From: Microbacterium aurantiacum
Lineage (GTDB): Bacteria; Actinomycetota; Actinomycetes; Actinomycetales; Microbacteriaceae
Length of the DNA stretch: 64,000 nucleotides
Direction: 5' to 3'
Assembly (NCBI RefSeq): GCF_002872075.1
Contig: NZ_PGGU01000009.1
Coordinates: forward strand, 1-64,000
Numbering within the stretch: position 1 is the first letter of the stretch; every line of letters begins with the position of its first letter. Shown here piece by piece: positions 44,633 to 52,344 of this stretch. The position numbers and the translations under genes were made by a program. The notes under the pieces are model-generated. The model did not search any database. It was not told the DNA's origin and saw only the letters and a list, made by a program, of their open reading frames with translations.

Positions 44633-45283
44633 GTGAGCGACAACAGCATCCCCACTCCGCCCGCGGAGGATCCGTCCCTGACGCCACCCCCGGCGGCTCC
44701 GGCAGCCCCCGCGCCCGCGTGGGCGGTTGCCCCGCCCGCTCCGGTGCCTCCGGTCGCTCAGCCGGCGCAGCCTGCCCAGGCTCCCTCCTACCCAGCGCCT
44801 CCGACACAGGCGTACCCCGGGGCCGCGCCGTCGTACCCCCAGACGCCGCAGGCGTACCCAGGGGCGGCGCCTTCGTATCCCACGGCGCCCGCGTACCCGG
44901 GCGCACAGCAGGGCTACGCCGCGCCCCCAGCCGCTCCGCAGTCGAACGGCTACCCCGTGTACGGAACGCCGGCGCCCGCCACGTACGCGCCGACCCGTCC
45001 GACGAGCGGACTCGCGGTCGCCTCGCTGGTGTGCGGCCTGGCCGGTCTCATCCTGAGCTGGTTGTTCGTGCCGATCCTCGCCTCCGTGGCCGCAGTGATC
45101 ACCGGGCACATGGCACTGGGCCAGACCAAGAAGAACCCGGCACTCGCCGGGCGCGGCATGGCATTCGCCGGGATCATCCTCGGATACGTGGTGCTCGCGT
45201 TCGTCGTCCTGTCCATCGCGATCTCACTGATCAGCGTGCTGTTCTTCGGGGCGTTCTCACTGCCGTTCCTCTTCAACTCCTAG
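44633..45283 (+). CDS. proline-rich DUF4190 membrane protein
   Basis: 216 residues from GTG 44633 with AAAGG seven bases upstream. Residues 1-120 are a low-complexity tail rich in Pro, Ala and Tyr, with repeated AYPGAAPSYP-like units. Two membrane segments follow (about 127-155 and 178-210) with MALGQTKKNPALAGRGMAFAG between them, characteristic of DUF4190. The function is unknown; such tails can engage cell-division or wall proteins. Confidence 0.87.
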   Translation: MSDNSIPTPPAEDPSLTPPPAAPAAPAPAWAVAPPAPVPPVAQPAQPAQAPSYPAPPTQAYPGAAPSYPQTPQAYPGAAPSYPTAPAYPGAQQGYAAPPAAPQSNGYPVYGTPAPATYAPTRPTSGLAVASLVCGLAGLILSWLFVPILASVAAVITGHMALGQTKKNPALAGRGMAFAGIILGYVVLAFVVLSIAISLISVLFFGAFSLPFLFNS

Positions 45284-45356
45284 GGCCCTCGCCGAGCCCT
45301 CAGCCCGCCGCGCGGACGCTCCTCGTTCGCTCGGACGGGCGTAGGCTGGAGTCATC

Positions 45357-45704
45357 GTGAAGGCCGCACGCCATGCCCCAGCTGTCACCTCCCTGCCGAT
45401 CGCTCCGCAGGATGAGGTCGCTCACCGTGTCCGCCGGTACGCGCTCACGATGTCGATCAGGATCGCCTGTTTCGCACTGATGGTGCTGGTGCAGCCGTAC
45501 GGCTGGTACACCTGGGTCTTCGCGATCGCCGCGGCTGTGCTCCCCTACATCGCCGTCGTGTTCGCGAACGCCGGCAGCGACAGCACCGAGACGCAGGCGG
45601 AGTCGCCCGTGCAGCAGTTGGAGGCCACGACGGTCGACCCGGTGATCCCCACGGCGGAACCGCGGATCGTGACGATCCGAGAGACCCGTGAGGATCAGCC
45701 ATGA
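45357..45704 (+). CDS. DUF3099 family membrane protein
   Basis: 115 residues from GTG 45357. Two hydrophobic segments (about residues 30-47 and 51-70) are followed by a Thr/Glu/Pro-rich tail, as in the actinobacterial DUF3099 family. The function is unknown. TAGGCT (45342-45347) lies nine bases before the start. It overlaps the next gene (ATGA), forming a three-gene operon with the small zinc-site protein and SURF1. Confidence 0.85.
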   Translation: MKAARHAPAVTSLPIAPQDEVAHRVRRYALTMSIRIACFALMVLVQPYGWYTWVFAIAAAVLPYIAVVFANAGSDSTETQAESPVQQLEATTVDPVIPTAEPRIVTIRETREDQP

Positions 45705-45895
45705 CTGCTCCGGAGTGCTCGCGCGCCGGTTGCCGGGCCGCCGCGTCGCATCAGGTGGTGTGGCGGAATCCTCGTATCCACGCGGCCGACCGGGAGAAGA
45801 TCTGGCTCGCCTGCGATGAGCACGTCGTCTTCCTGCGCGACTACCTGGCCGCTCGGGACTTCCCGGTGACCGTGCGCGACGGCGTGCCCGCATGA
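45701..45895 (+). CDS. small protein with putative zinc site
   Basis: 64 residues. C6 and C11 near the N terminus and C38/H41 (LACDEHVVFL) could form a zinc site. Its size and position between DUF3099 and SURF1 genes, with four-base ATGA overlaps at both ends, indicate a real, translationally coupled gene. The function is unknown. Confidence 0.8.
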   Translation: MTAPECSRAGCRAAASHQVVWRNPRIHAADREKIWLACDEHVVFLRDYLAARDFPVTVRDGVPA

Positions 45896-46707
45896 GGGCA
45901 AGGATCCTGCGCTGGGGGGTCTACGTCCTCATCGCGATCGGCTTCGCGGTCGCGTGCGCATTCCTCTCCAACTGGCAGTTCGAACGCAACGAAACCCGTG
46001 CGGAGCAGATCGAACTCGTCGAGAGGAACTACGACGCCGCGCCGGTTCCGCTCGCCGATCTCATCGGTGCCGACGGTGCGCTTGATGCAGCCGATCAGTG
46101 GCATCCGGCGATCCTGAGGGGCGAGTACCTCGATGAGGATCAGCTGCTGGTCCGCAATCGTCCGCACGGCGGCACGAGCGCATTCGAGGTGCTGGTTCCG
46201 TTCCGCGATGTCGACGGGCGCGTGTTCATCGTGGACCGGGGCTGGGTTCCACCCGGTGACGGCGAGTCACCGGATGCGGTGCCGGCTCCTCCGTCGGGAG
46301 AGGTCGAGGTGATCGTGAGGTTGCGTCCGAGCGAGCAGCTGCCGGCGTCGGGCCGGGGTGCCCCGGAGGGACAGCTGCCGACGATCCACCTGCCGGCGGT
46401 CGCCGACCTCGTTGACGGCGACGTCATCACCTCGGCGTACGGCCAGCTGGTCAGCGAGGACCCGGCACCCGAGACGACGCCCAGCGGCTTCGACTCCCCC
46501 ACCGACGACCCCGGCCCTCACCTCTCCTATGCCATCCAGTGGATCCTGTTCGCGCTGATGGGCTTCATCTTCATCGGGTACATCATCCGCACCGAGATCG
46601 TGAAGCATCGCGAGGAGCTCGAAGGCGCGCCGGCACCGGCCGTGAAGCGCCGCCGCGACCACGATGCCGACACCGAGGACGAGCTGCTCGACATCAGCTC
46701 GCGCTGA
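45892..46707 (+). CDS. SURF1 family protein
   Basis: 271 residues. Two membrane helices (about residues 8-28 and 213-233) flank an extracytoplasmic domain with NWQFERNETR and VDRGWVPPG, hallmarks of SURF1. SURF1 proteins help assemble cytochrome c oxidase, probably in heme a insertion; the heme A synthase gene ctaA is at the right end of this window. It is the last gene of the DUF3099 operon and overlaps the convergent cupin gene by 14 bases. Confidence 0.92.
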   Translation: MRARILRWGVYVLIAIGFAVACAFLSNWQFERNETRAEQIELVERNYDAAPVPLADLIGADGALDAADQWHPAILRGEYLDEDQLLVRNRPHGGTSAFEVLVPFRDVDGRVFIVDRGWVPPGDGESPDAVPAPPSGEVEVIVRLRPSEQLPASGRGAPEGQLPTIHLPAVADLVDGDVITSAYGQLVSEDPAPETTPSGFDSPTDDPGPHLSYAIQWILFALMGFIFIGYIIRTEIVKHREELEGAPAPAVKRRRDHDADTEDELLDISSR

Positions 46708-47140
46708 CGTCGGCCCAGGGCATCGGCTTGTCCGGATTGCGCGAGCCGTCGTCCGGCAGGTGCGGCAGTTCCTCCCCGCCGGCCCGGATGCAGAGCCAGC
46801 GCAGTTGTGCCGGACTGTCCGGAAGCGCGCGCCAGGTGCGCCAGGTGCCCTGCCCGACGCGGATGACCGTACCCGGCCCGACCTCGACGACGTCGTCATC
46901 GAGCCCCATCTGGCCTCGGCCCTCGAGGAACACGTACAGTTCCTCGACTTTCGAGTGGGTGTGCCAGTAGCCTGCTTCCTCGCCCGGCTCCAGCGCGTTG
47001 GCGGTCAGTCCGATGTACTGCATCGTGAGCTCATGGTCCACGACGCGTCGCCCGTCGCGCGATCGAGCCTCGTCGAATCCGCCGAAGTGGCCGCGCCATT
47101 CGTCGAGGGCGCCGATCTCGATTACCTGGTATCCGGTCAT
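46694..47140 (-). CDS. cupin domain protein
   Basis: 148 residues. The cupin motif is visible as YWHTHSKVEELYVFLEGRG followed by VEVGPGTVIRVG. It probably binds a metal through the histidines. Its substrate is unknown. ATG 47140 overlaps the pdxH-like stop by four bases, so the two are co-transcribed. Confidence 0.87.
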   Translation of the reverse strand: MTGYQVIEIGALDEWRGHFGGFDEARSRDGRRVVDHELTMQYIGLTANALEPGEEAGYWHTHSKVEELYVFLEGRGQMGLDDDVVEVGPGTVIRVGQGTWRTWRALPDSPAQLRWLCIRAGGEELPHLPDDGSRNPDKPMPWADVSAS

Positions 47141-47784
47141 GATTGTTCTCCTCGATTCTGCACGGAAGATCCTGAGGCGCCGACCTGCAACGACCAGGTG
47201 CCATCTTCCAACGGTTCGTACACGACACGGGTATGGTGACGATCCGGCGAACCCTGCCAGAACTCGACCCGTGTCGGCGCAAGTCGCCACAACACCCAAC
47301 CTCCACGTGGGATCGCGTCGCGCGCCGCAGGGGACCGAGCAGCGAGGTCCGCATCGCTCTCTTCCTGCGACGCCTCCGTGACGAGGCCGCGTACCCGCAC
47401 AGCTCGCACGACGGGTTGCCACCAGAAGTTGAGCGCGGCCACCGGGTTCGCCGCGAGCTGGTCCCCCTTGCGAGATGAACGCGGGCCGGCGAAGGCCCAC
47501 CCGTTGTCATCGACGGCCTTCAGGATCAGGGTCCGCGCGTCGGGAACGCCGTCGACGTCCACGGTCGCGAGCGTGGCTGCGTGAGGCTCGCTGACTCCAG
47601 CCGCCGCCGCCTCACCTATCCAGCGCAGGAACAGGGGCGTCGGCTCGTCCGGCAGTTCGGTCGAGTCGAACCGGGGAGCGGTTCCGGACAACGTCGGCCG
47701 ATCACGCAACCACCGCGTGATGCCCGCAGGATGCACCTCCGCTGCATCGCTCAGATCGTCTGTCCGGTCCGCTGCAGGTGCCAT
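47137..47784 (-). CDS. pdxH: pyridoxamine 5'-phosphate oxidase family protein
   Basis: 215 residues. It has the split-barrel FMN-binding fold with ARTLILKAVDDNGWAF, the phosphate-binding SSRKGDQLAANP and the C-terminal WRLAPTRVEFWQG. PdxH oxidises pyridoxamine or pyridoxine phosphate to PLP; this one is somewhat divergent near its C terminus, so a related FMN reductase is possible. TAGGAT (47796-47791) ends six bases before ATG 47784. Confidence 0.83.
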   Translation of the reverse strand: MAPAADRTDDLSDAAEVHPAGITRWLRDRPTLSGTAPRFDSTELPDEPTPLFLRWIGEAAAAGVSEPHAATLATVDVDGVPDARTLILKAVDDNGWAFAGPRSSRKGDQLAANPVAALNFWWQPVVRAVRVRGLVTEASQEESDADLAARSPAARDAIPRGGWVLWRLAPTRVEFWQGSPDRHHTRVVYEPLEDGTWSLQVGASGSSVQNRGEQS

Positions 47785-47903
47785 GCTCGCATCCTACGAC
47801 AGCAGCGAACACCCTCTCCGCCACGCGTCCCGTCTCCGATCAGAGGAGCCGAACCGACAGCGCGAGGGTCGGCGAAACAGCGTTCTCCGAGCGAGCAGCG
47901 CGG

Positions 47904-49502
47904 TTACGCGAGCTCGATCAGATCCTGATACTCCTGGCTCCAGAGGTCCTCGACGCCGTCCGGCAGGATGAGGACGCGCTCCGGGTTCAGCGACTGAACA
48001 GCGCCGGGGTCGTGCGAGACCAGCACGACAGCACCCTCGTAGTGCGCCAGCGCGTCGAGGATCTCCTCGCGAGACGCCGGGTCGAGGTTGTTGGTCGGCT
48101 CGTCGAGCAGCAGCAGGTTCGCGGATGACACGACCAGGGTCGCCAGCGAAAGACGGGTCTTCTCGCCACCGGAGAGCACCCCGGCCGGCTTCAGCACGTC
48201 ATCGCCGGTGAACAGGAACGACCCGAGCACCCGGCGCGCCTCTGTCTCGGTGATGTGCGGAGCGGCGGAGACCATGTTCTGCAGCACCGATCGTGACACG
48301 TCGAGGTTCTCGTGCTCCTGGGCGTAGTACCCGACCTTCAGTCCGTACCCGGGCTCGAGCTGTCCGGTGTCCGGCTGGTCGACTCCCGCGAGCATTCGCA
48401 GCAGCGTGGTCTTGCCCGCGCCGTTGAGCCCCAGCACCACGACCTTGGAACCGCGATCGATCGCGAGGTCGACATCGGTGAAGATCTCCAGCGAACCGTA
48501 CGACTTCGACAGACCGGTCGCCATCATCGGCGTCTTCCCGCAGGGCGCCGGCTTCGGGAAGCGGAGCTTCGCGACCCGGTCGACCTGTCGCACCTCGTCG
48601 AGGCCCGCGAGCAGTTTCTCGGCGCGTGCGACCATCTGATGCGCGGCCGCCGCCTTCGAGGCCTTCGCTCCGAAGCGTGCCGCCTGCTGCTGCAGCGTGG
48701 TCGCCTTCTTCTCGGCGTTGGCGCGCTCCTTCTTGCGGCGCTCCTCGTCGGCCACCCGCTGGCGCAGGTAGTTCTTCCAGTTCATGTTGTACGTGTCGAT
48801 GATCTGGCGGTTCGCGTCGAGGTAGAACACCCGGTTGACGGTCTCCCCCACGAGCTCGACATCGTGGCTGATCACGATCAGCCCGCCCTTGTATCCCTTG
48901 AGGAACTCTCGCAGCCAGACGACGCTGTCGGCGTCGAGGTGGTTGGTCGGCTCGTCGAGGATCATCGTCTCGGCATCCGAGAACAGGATGCGCGCCAGCT
49001 CGATGCGCCGTCTCTGGCCACCCGACAGCGTGGAGAGGGGCTGGTCGAGGATGCGATCCGGCAGCGAGAGGTTATTGGCGATGGCGGCCGCCTCGGCCTC
49101 CGCCGCGTAGCCGCCCTGCGCCTCGAACTGCTCGGTCAGACGGGCATAGCGCTTCATCGCCTTCGCGGCGACGGCCGGGTCGTTCGAGCCCATCGCTGAG
49201 GCGGCTTCGGTCATGCCGAGGTTCAACTGTCCGAGACCGCGGGCGTCGAGGATGCGCGTACGGGCGAGGTCCTCCGGATTACCGGAGCGCGGGTCCTGCG
49301 GCAGGTAGCCGAGTTCGCCGGAACGATCGACGCGGCCGCCCGAGGGCAGCACATCGCCGGCCAGCACCTTGGTCAGTGTGGTCTTGCCCGCACCGTTGCG
49401 GCCCACGAGGCCGATCTTGTCGCCGTCGCTGACGCGGAACGACACGTTCTCCATGAGGAGGCGGGCGCCCACGCGAATCTCGAGGTCGTGCACGGCAAGC
49501 AC
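47904..49502 (-). CDS. ABC-F family ATPase
   Basis: 532 residues from GTG 49502 with two ATPase domains in one chain and no membrane domain. Walker A motifs are GRNGAGKTT and GLNGAGKTT; signatures are LSGGQRRRIELAR and LSGGEKTRLSLA; a charged linker of ~80 residues joins them. ABC-F proteins act on the ribosome, as translation factors or in antibiotic protection; the subtype cannot be told here. A TATACT -10 (49559-49554) gives a ~44-base leader with a small GGCC hairpin. Confidence 0.92.
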   Translation of the reverse strand: MLAVHDLEIRVGARLLMENVSFRVSDGDKIGLVGRNGAGKTTLTKVLAGDVLPSGGRVDRSGELGYLPQDPRSGNPEDLARTRILDARGLGQLNLGMTEAASAMGSNDPAVAAKAMKRYARLTEQFEAQGGYAAEAEAAAIANNLSLPDRILDQPLSTLSGGQRRRIELARILFSDAETMILDEPTNHLDADSVVWLREFLKGYKGGLIVISHDVELVGETVNRVFYLDANRQIIDTYNMNWKNYLRQRVADEERRKKERANAEKKATTLQQQAARFGAKASKAAAAHQMVARAEKLLAGLDEVRQVDRVAKLRFPKPAPCGKTPMMATGLSKSYGSLEIFTDVDLAIDRGSKVVVLGLNGAGKTTLLRMLAGVDQPDTGQLEPGYGLKVGYYAQEHENLDVSRSVLQNMVSAAPHITETEARRVLGSFLFTGDDVLKPAGVLSGGEKTRLSLATLVVSSANLLLLDEPTNNLDPASREEILDALAHYEGAVVLVSHDPGAVQSLNPERVLILPDGVEDLWSQEYQDLIELA

Positions 49503-49729
49503 AGCAGGTTGGTCCGTTCGTCAGGGAGGATGCGGCCGAAGGGCCAGCCTCTCAGTATAGATCGCCCTCGCTGGACGTTCCGTCGAAGTACGGCGACCGG
49601 TGCAGAAGGCGGCCGGGATCGAACTCTGCCCCACAGGACGATCACTGCGCCGGATATACCTCCAGAGGTGGAGAGGGACGATACCGCGGAGGGATGCCGC
49701 ACCCCTGTCCTGCTTCCTAACCTTCTCGG

Positions 49730-50347
49730 GTGGATGTCATCAACGAGCTCATCACGCAGACCGTCGCGTCGCCCTGGCTGTACCTGGTCATGCTCGCCGT
49801 GGCGGTGATAGACGGCTTCTTCCCGCCGGTTCCGAGCGAGACGGTGCTGGTCGCCGCAGCGGCGGTCGGCGCATCCACCGGCGACGTCCACATCGCGCTT
49901 CTGTGCGCTGTCGCCGCCGTGGGCGCAGCGATCGGCGACAACATCGCCTACGCGATCGGGCGTCGCCTGGGAACTCGGCGGTTCGCCTGGATGCGGCGCC
50001 CGCGCGTCGCAGCCGCGTTCACCCACGCCCAGCGTGCGCTCGATGATCGCAGCGCCATGCTGATCCTCGGCGCCCGGTACATCCCGGTGGGACGCGTCGC
50101 CGTGAACATGACCGCCGGGGCGCTGGCGTTCCCGTGGCGTCGCTTCGTGCCGCTGAGCCTGCTCGCGGGTGCCAGCTGGAGCGCCTTCAGCGTGGGGATC
50201 GGACTTCTCGCCGGCTCCTGGGTGAAGGATCAGCCCCTGCTCAGCGCCGCCGTCGGCGTCGTCCTCGCGCTCGTGATCGGCTTCACCGTCGATCGCGTGG
50301 CCGCAGTTCGGCGTCGACGCGTCGCCGTGCCGCAACTGGCAGGATGA
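49730..50347 (+). CDS. DedA family membrane protein
   Basis: 205 residues from GTG 49730. It has the DedA/SNARE-associated layout: a re-entrant segment with DGFFPPVPSET, the conserved GARYIPVGRVAVNMTAG region, and four to five membrane helices. DedA proteins support membrane phospholipid recycling and envelope homeostasis. TAACCT (49718-49723) ends six bases before the start. The stop overlaps the start of the sensor kinase gene, suggesting one operon with the two-component system. Confidence 0.9.
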   Translation: MDVINELITQTVASPWLYLVMLAVAVIDGFFPPVPSETVLVAAAAVGASTGDVHIALLCAVAAVGAAIGDNIAYAIGRRLGTRRFAWMRRPRVAAAFTHAQRALDDRSAMLILGARYIPVGRVAVNMTAGALAFPWRRFVPLSLLAGASWSAFSVGIGLLAGSWVKDQPLLSAAVGVVLALVIGFTVDRVAAVRRRRVAVPQLAG

Positions 50348-51579
50348 AGGCCATGGCGAAACGCCGGCAGCGCACCAGACGCTCCCCACGGATCACCCGC
50401 CGCAGCGCCATCGCGCTGCTGTGCGGGGCGCTGCTCGCGCTCTTCGCGGTGCTGGTTCCGATTCAGACCGCTCTCTACGGCACGCCGCTGCCTCTGGCGT
50501 TCATCCTGGGAGCCGCGCTCTGCTCCGCACCTCTGCTCGCGCTCTCCCGCCCGCGCACGGCCATCGCCCAGTTCTGCGCTGCGGCGTTCGCTCTTCCGTT
50601 GTTCGTCGTGCCCGAGCTCGCCGTCGCCTCACCCTGGCCGTGGTCGGTGCCCGCTCTGATCACGTTCGTGCTCTTCGTCGGAGTGGTGACCTTCGTGCAC
50701 GGGTCGCGTCTGGGCGTCTTCCCGCTGGCGATCGGGGTGCTCTCCTCACTCACCGCTCCCCTTCTGCGCGCCGAGATCGTCATGACGGCGGGCGCGGCGT
50801 CCAGCGCGACAGCGGACATGATCGTGACGGCGTCTCTCGCGGTCGCGATGTACCTCATCGCCGTCCTCGTCGCCGCTCGAGCCCGCGTGGGCGCCGAATT
50901 GAACAGGGAGCGTGAGCACAGCGCGCTCGAAGAGGCGCGCCGAGCGCTCATGGAGGAGCGCACCCGCATCGCCCGCGAGCTGCACGACGTCATCGCGCAC
51001 AGCATGTCCGTCATCCAGGTGCAGGCATCCACCGCGCGATACCGCCTTCCGAGCCTCGATCAGGAAGTGGCCGCCGAGTTCGAGGACATCGCCGCGACGG
51101 CACGCGGATCGCTCACCGAGATGCGGCGGATGCTCGGCGTACTGCGCACCGAGGATCAGACGGCCGAACTCGCGCCCCAGCAGGGCATCGACGATATCCC
51201 CGCGCTCGTCGACAGCATCCGCCGGGCGGGGGTCGAAGTCGGATTGGAGATCATCACCGGCGACGCACCCTCCGTCGCTCCAGGCGTGCAGATCGCCGCC
51301 TTCCGCATCGTCCAGGAGGCCCTGAGCAACGCCGTGCGCCACGCGCCGGAGACCATGATCTCGGTCCGCGTCAGAGTCGACGCCGCCGCCGTGCATATCG
51401 CGGTGCAGAACTCGGCACCGGCGACGACGACCCTCGAGCAGGCGCCGGGTCATGGGCTGCGCGGCATGCGGGAGCGGGCGCAGCTCCTCGGGGGCACATT
51501 CGGTGCAGGACCGGTCGCGGACGGCGGATGGGCCGTCGAAGCCGTGCTTCCCCTCATCACCCACAAGGAGAACCCGTGA
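50344..51579 (+). CDS. sensor histidine kinase (HisKA_3 type)
   Basis: 411 residues from ATG 50344 (ATG 50353 possible). About four to five membrane helices (residues 22-180) precede a dimerisation helix with the phosphorylated H214 in ARELHDVIAHSMS. An HATPase domain follows, with the N box EALSNAVRHA and GHGLRGMRERAQLLGG. It is a NarL-system kinase resembling DesK or LiaS. It has little extracytoplasmic sequence, so it probably senses the membrane itself. The stop overlaps the response regulator start. Confidence 0.92.
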   Translation: MKAMAKRRQRTRRSPRITRRSAIALLCGALLALFAVLVPIQTALYGTPLPLAFILGAALCSAPLLALSRPRTAIAQFCAAAFALPLFVVPELAVASPWPWSVPALITFVLFVGVVTFVHGSRLGVFPLAIGVLSSLTAPLLRAEIVMTAGAASSATADMIVTASLAVAMYLIAVLVAARARVGAELNREREHSALEEARRALMEERTRIARELHDVIAHSMSVIQVQASTARYRLPSLDQEVAAEFEDIAATARGSLTEMRRMLGVLRTEDQTAELAPQQGIDDIPALVDSIRRAGVEVGLEIITGDAPSVAPGVQIAAFRIVQEALSNAVRHAPETMISVRVRVDAAAVHIAVQNSAPATTTLEQAPGHGLRGMRERAQLLGGTFGAGPVADGGWAVEAVLPLITHKENP

Positions 51580-52247
51580 CGATCAGCGTCCTCATCGCCG
51601 ATGACCAGGCCATGGTGCGTGCCGGATTCGCCGCACTCCTCGACGCCCATGAGGGCATCAGTGTGGCAGGTCAGGCGTCGAACGGTCTCGAGGTCGTCGC
51701 GCTGTCGGCGCGACTGGATCCGGATGTCATCCTGATGGATGTGCGGATGCCCGAGCTCGACGGCATCGAGGCGACACGGCGCATCCTCGGATCGTCGTAT
51801 CCGGCCGCGCATGTGCCGCGGATCCTGATGCTCACCACATTCGACATCGATGATTACGTCTACGACGCCCTGCAGGCCGGAGCCAGCGGCTTCATGCTGA
51901 AGGACGCTCTGCCGGAAGAACTCGTGCATGCGGTGCGTGTCGTCGCGGGAGGTGACGCACTGCTGGCGCCCAGCGTCACCCGGCGCATGATCGAGCAGTT
52001 CTCCGGTCACCGGCCCCGCTCCCCGCGCTCCGAGACCGTTCTGAACAGCCTCACCGAACGCGAACGGGAAGTACTGGTGCTGATCGGGCAGGGCAAGTCC
52101 AACGGGGAGATCGCGAAGGAGCTGTTCATCGCCGAGCAGACCGTGAAGACCCACGTCGGCAAGATCCTGGCGAAGCTGAGTCTCCGAGACCGCGTGCACG
52201 CCGTGATCCTCGCCTACGACACCGGTCTGGTCGAGCCGACCTCCTGA
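51576..52247 (+). CDS. NarL/LuxR-type response regulator
   Basis: 223 residues from GTG 51576, with AAGGAG five bases upstream. The receiver domain has acidic residues D9/D10, the phosphoacceptor D55 (ILMDVRMPE) and K~110 (GFMLKDA). The C-terminal LuxR-type helix-turn-helix has LTEREREVLVLIGQGKSNGEIAKE split across it. It is the partner of the upstream kinase. A small inverted repeat immediately follows the gene, before the acyltransferase. Confidence 0.94.
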   Translation: MTISVLIADDQAMVRAGFAALLDAHEGISVAGQASNGLEVVALSARLDPDVILMDVRMPELDGIEATRRILGSSYPAAHVPRILMLTTFDIDDYVYDALQAGASGFMLKDALPEELVHAVRVVAGGDALLAPSVTRRMIEQFSGHRPRSPRSETVLNSLTEREREVLVLIGQGKSNGEIAKELFIAEQTVKTHVGKILAKLSLRDRVHAVILAYDTGLVEPTS

Positions 52248-52248
52248 C

Positions 52249-52271
52249 TCACCCCTCGGTAGGGGGCGTGA
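52249..52271. promoter_or_regulatory. candidate response-regulator site upstream of the acyltransferase
   Basis: TCA-C-CCCT-CGGT-AGGG-G-GCG-TGA is an imperfect inverted repeat between the response regulator stop and the TAGTCT -10 (about 52311) of the acyltransferase gene. NarL-type regulators use short inverted sites of this kind; binding is inferred. Confidence 0.35.
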
Positions 52272-52344
52272 CGGCACCATCGGTTGATGCCGCGGAACGC
52301 ACCGGCTCCATAGTCTCCTGGGACACCGCTCCCGAGGAGGACTC

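Noticed and set aside
49612..49624. A 13-base match (GCCGGGATCGAAC) to the T arm of tRNA-Val, between the ABC-F and DedA genes
   Set aside because: No other part of a tRNA can be folded around it, and only housekeeping genes lie between the two copies, so it is not a convincing attachment site.
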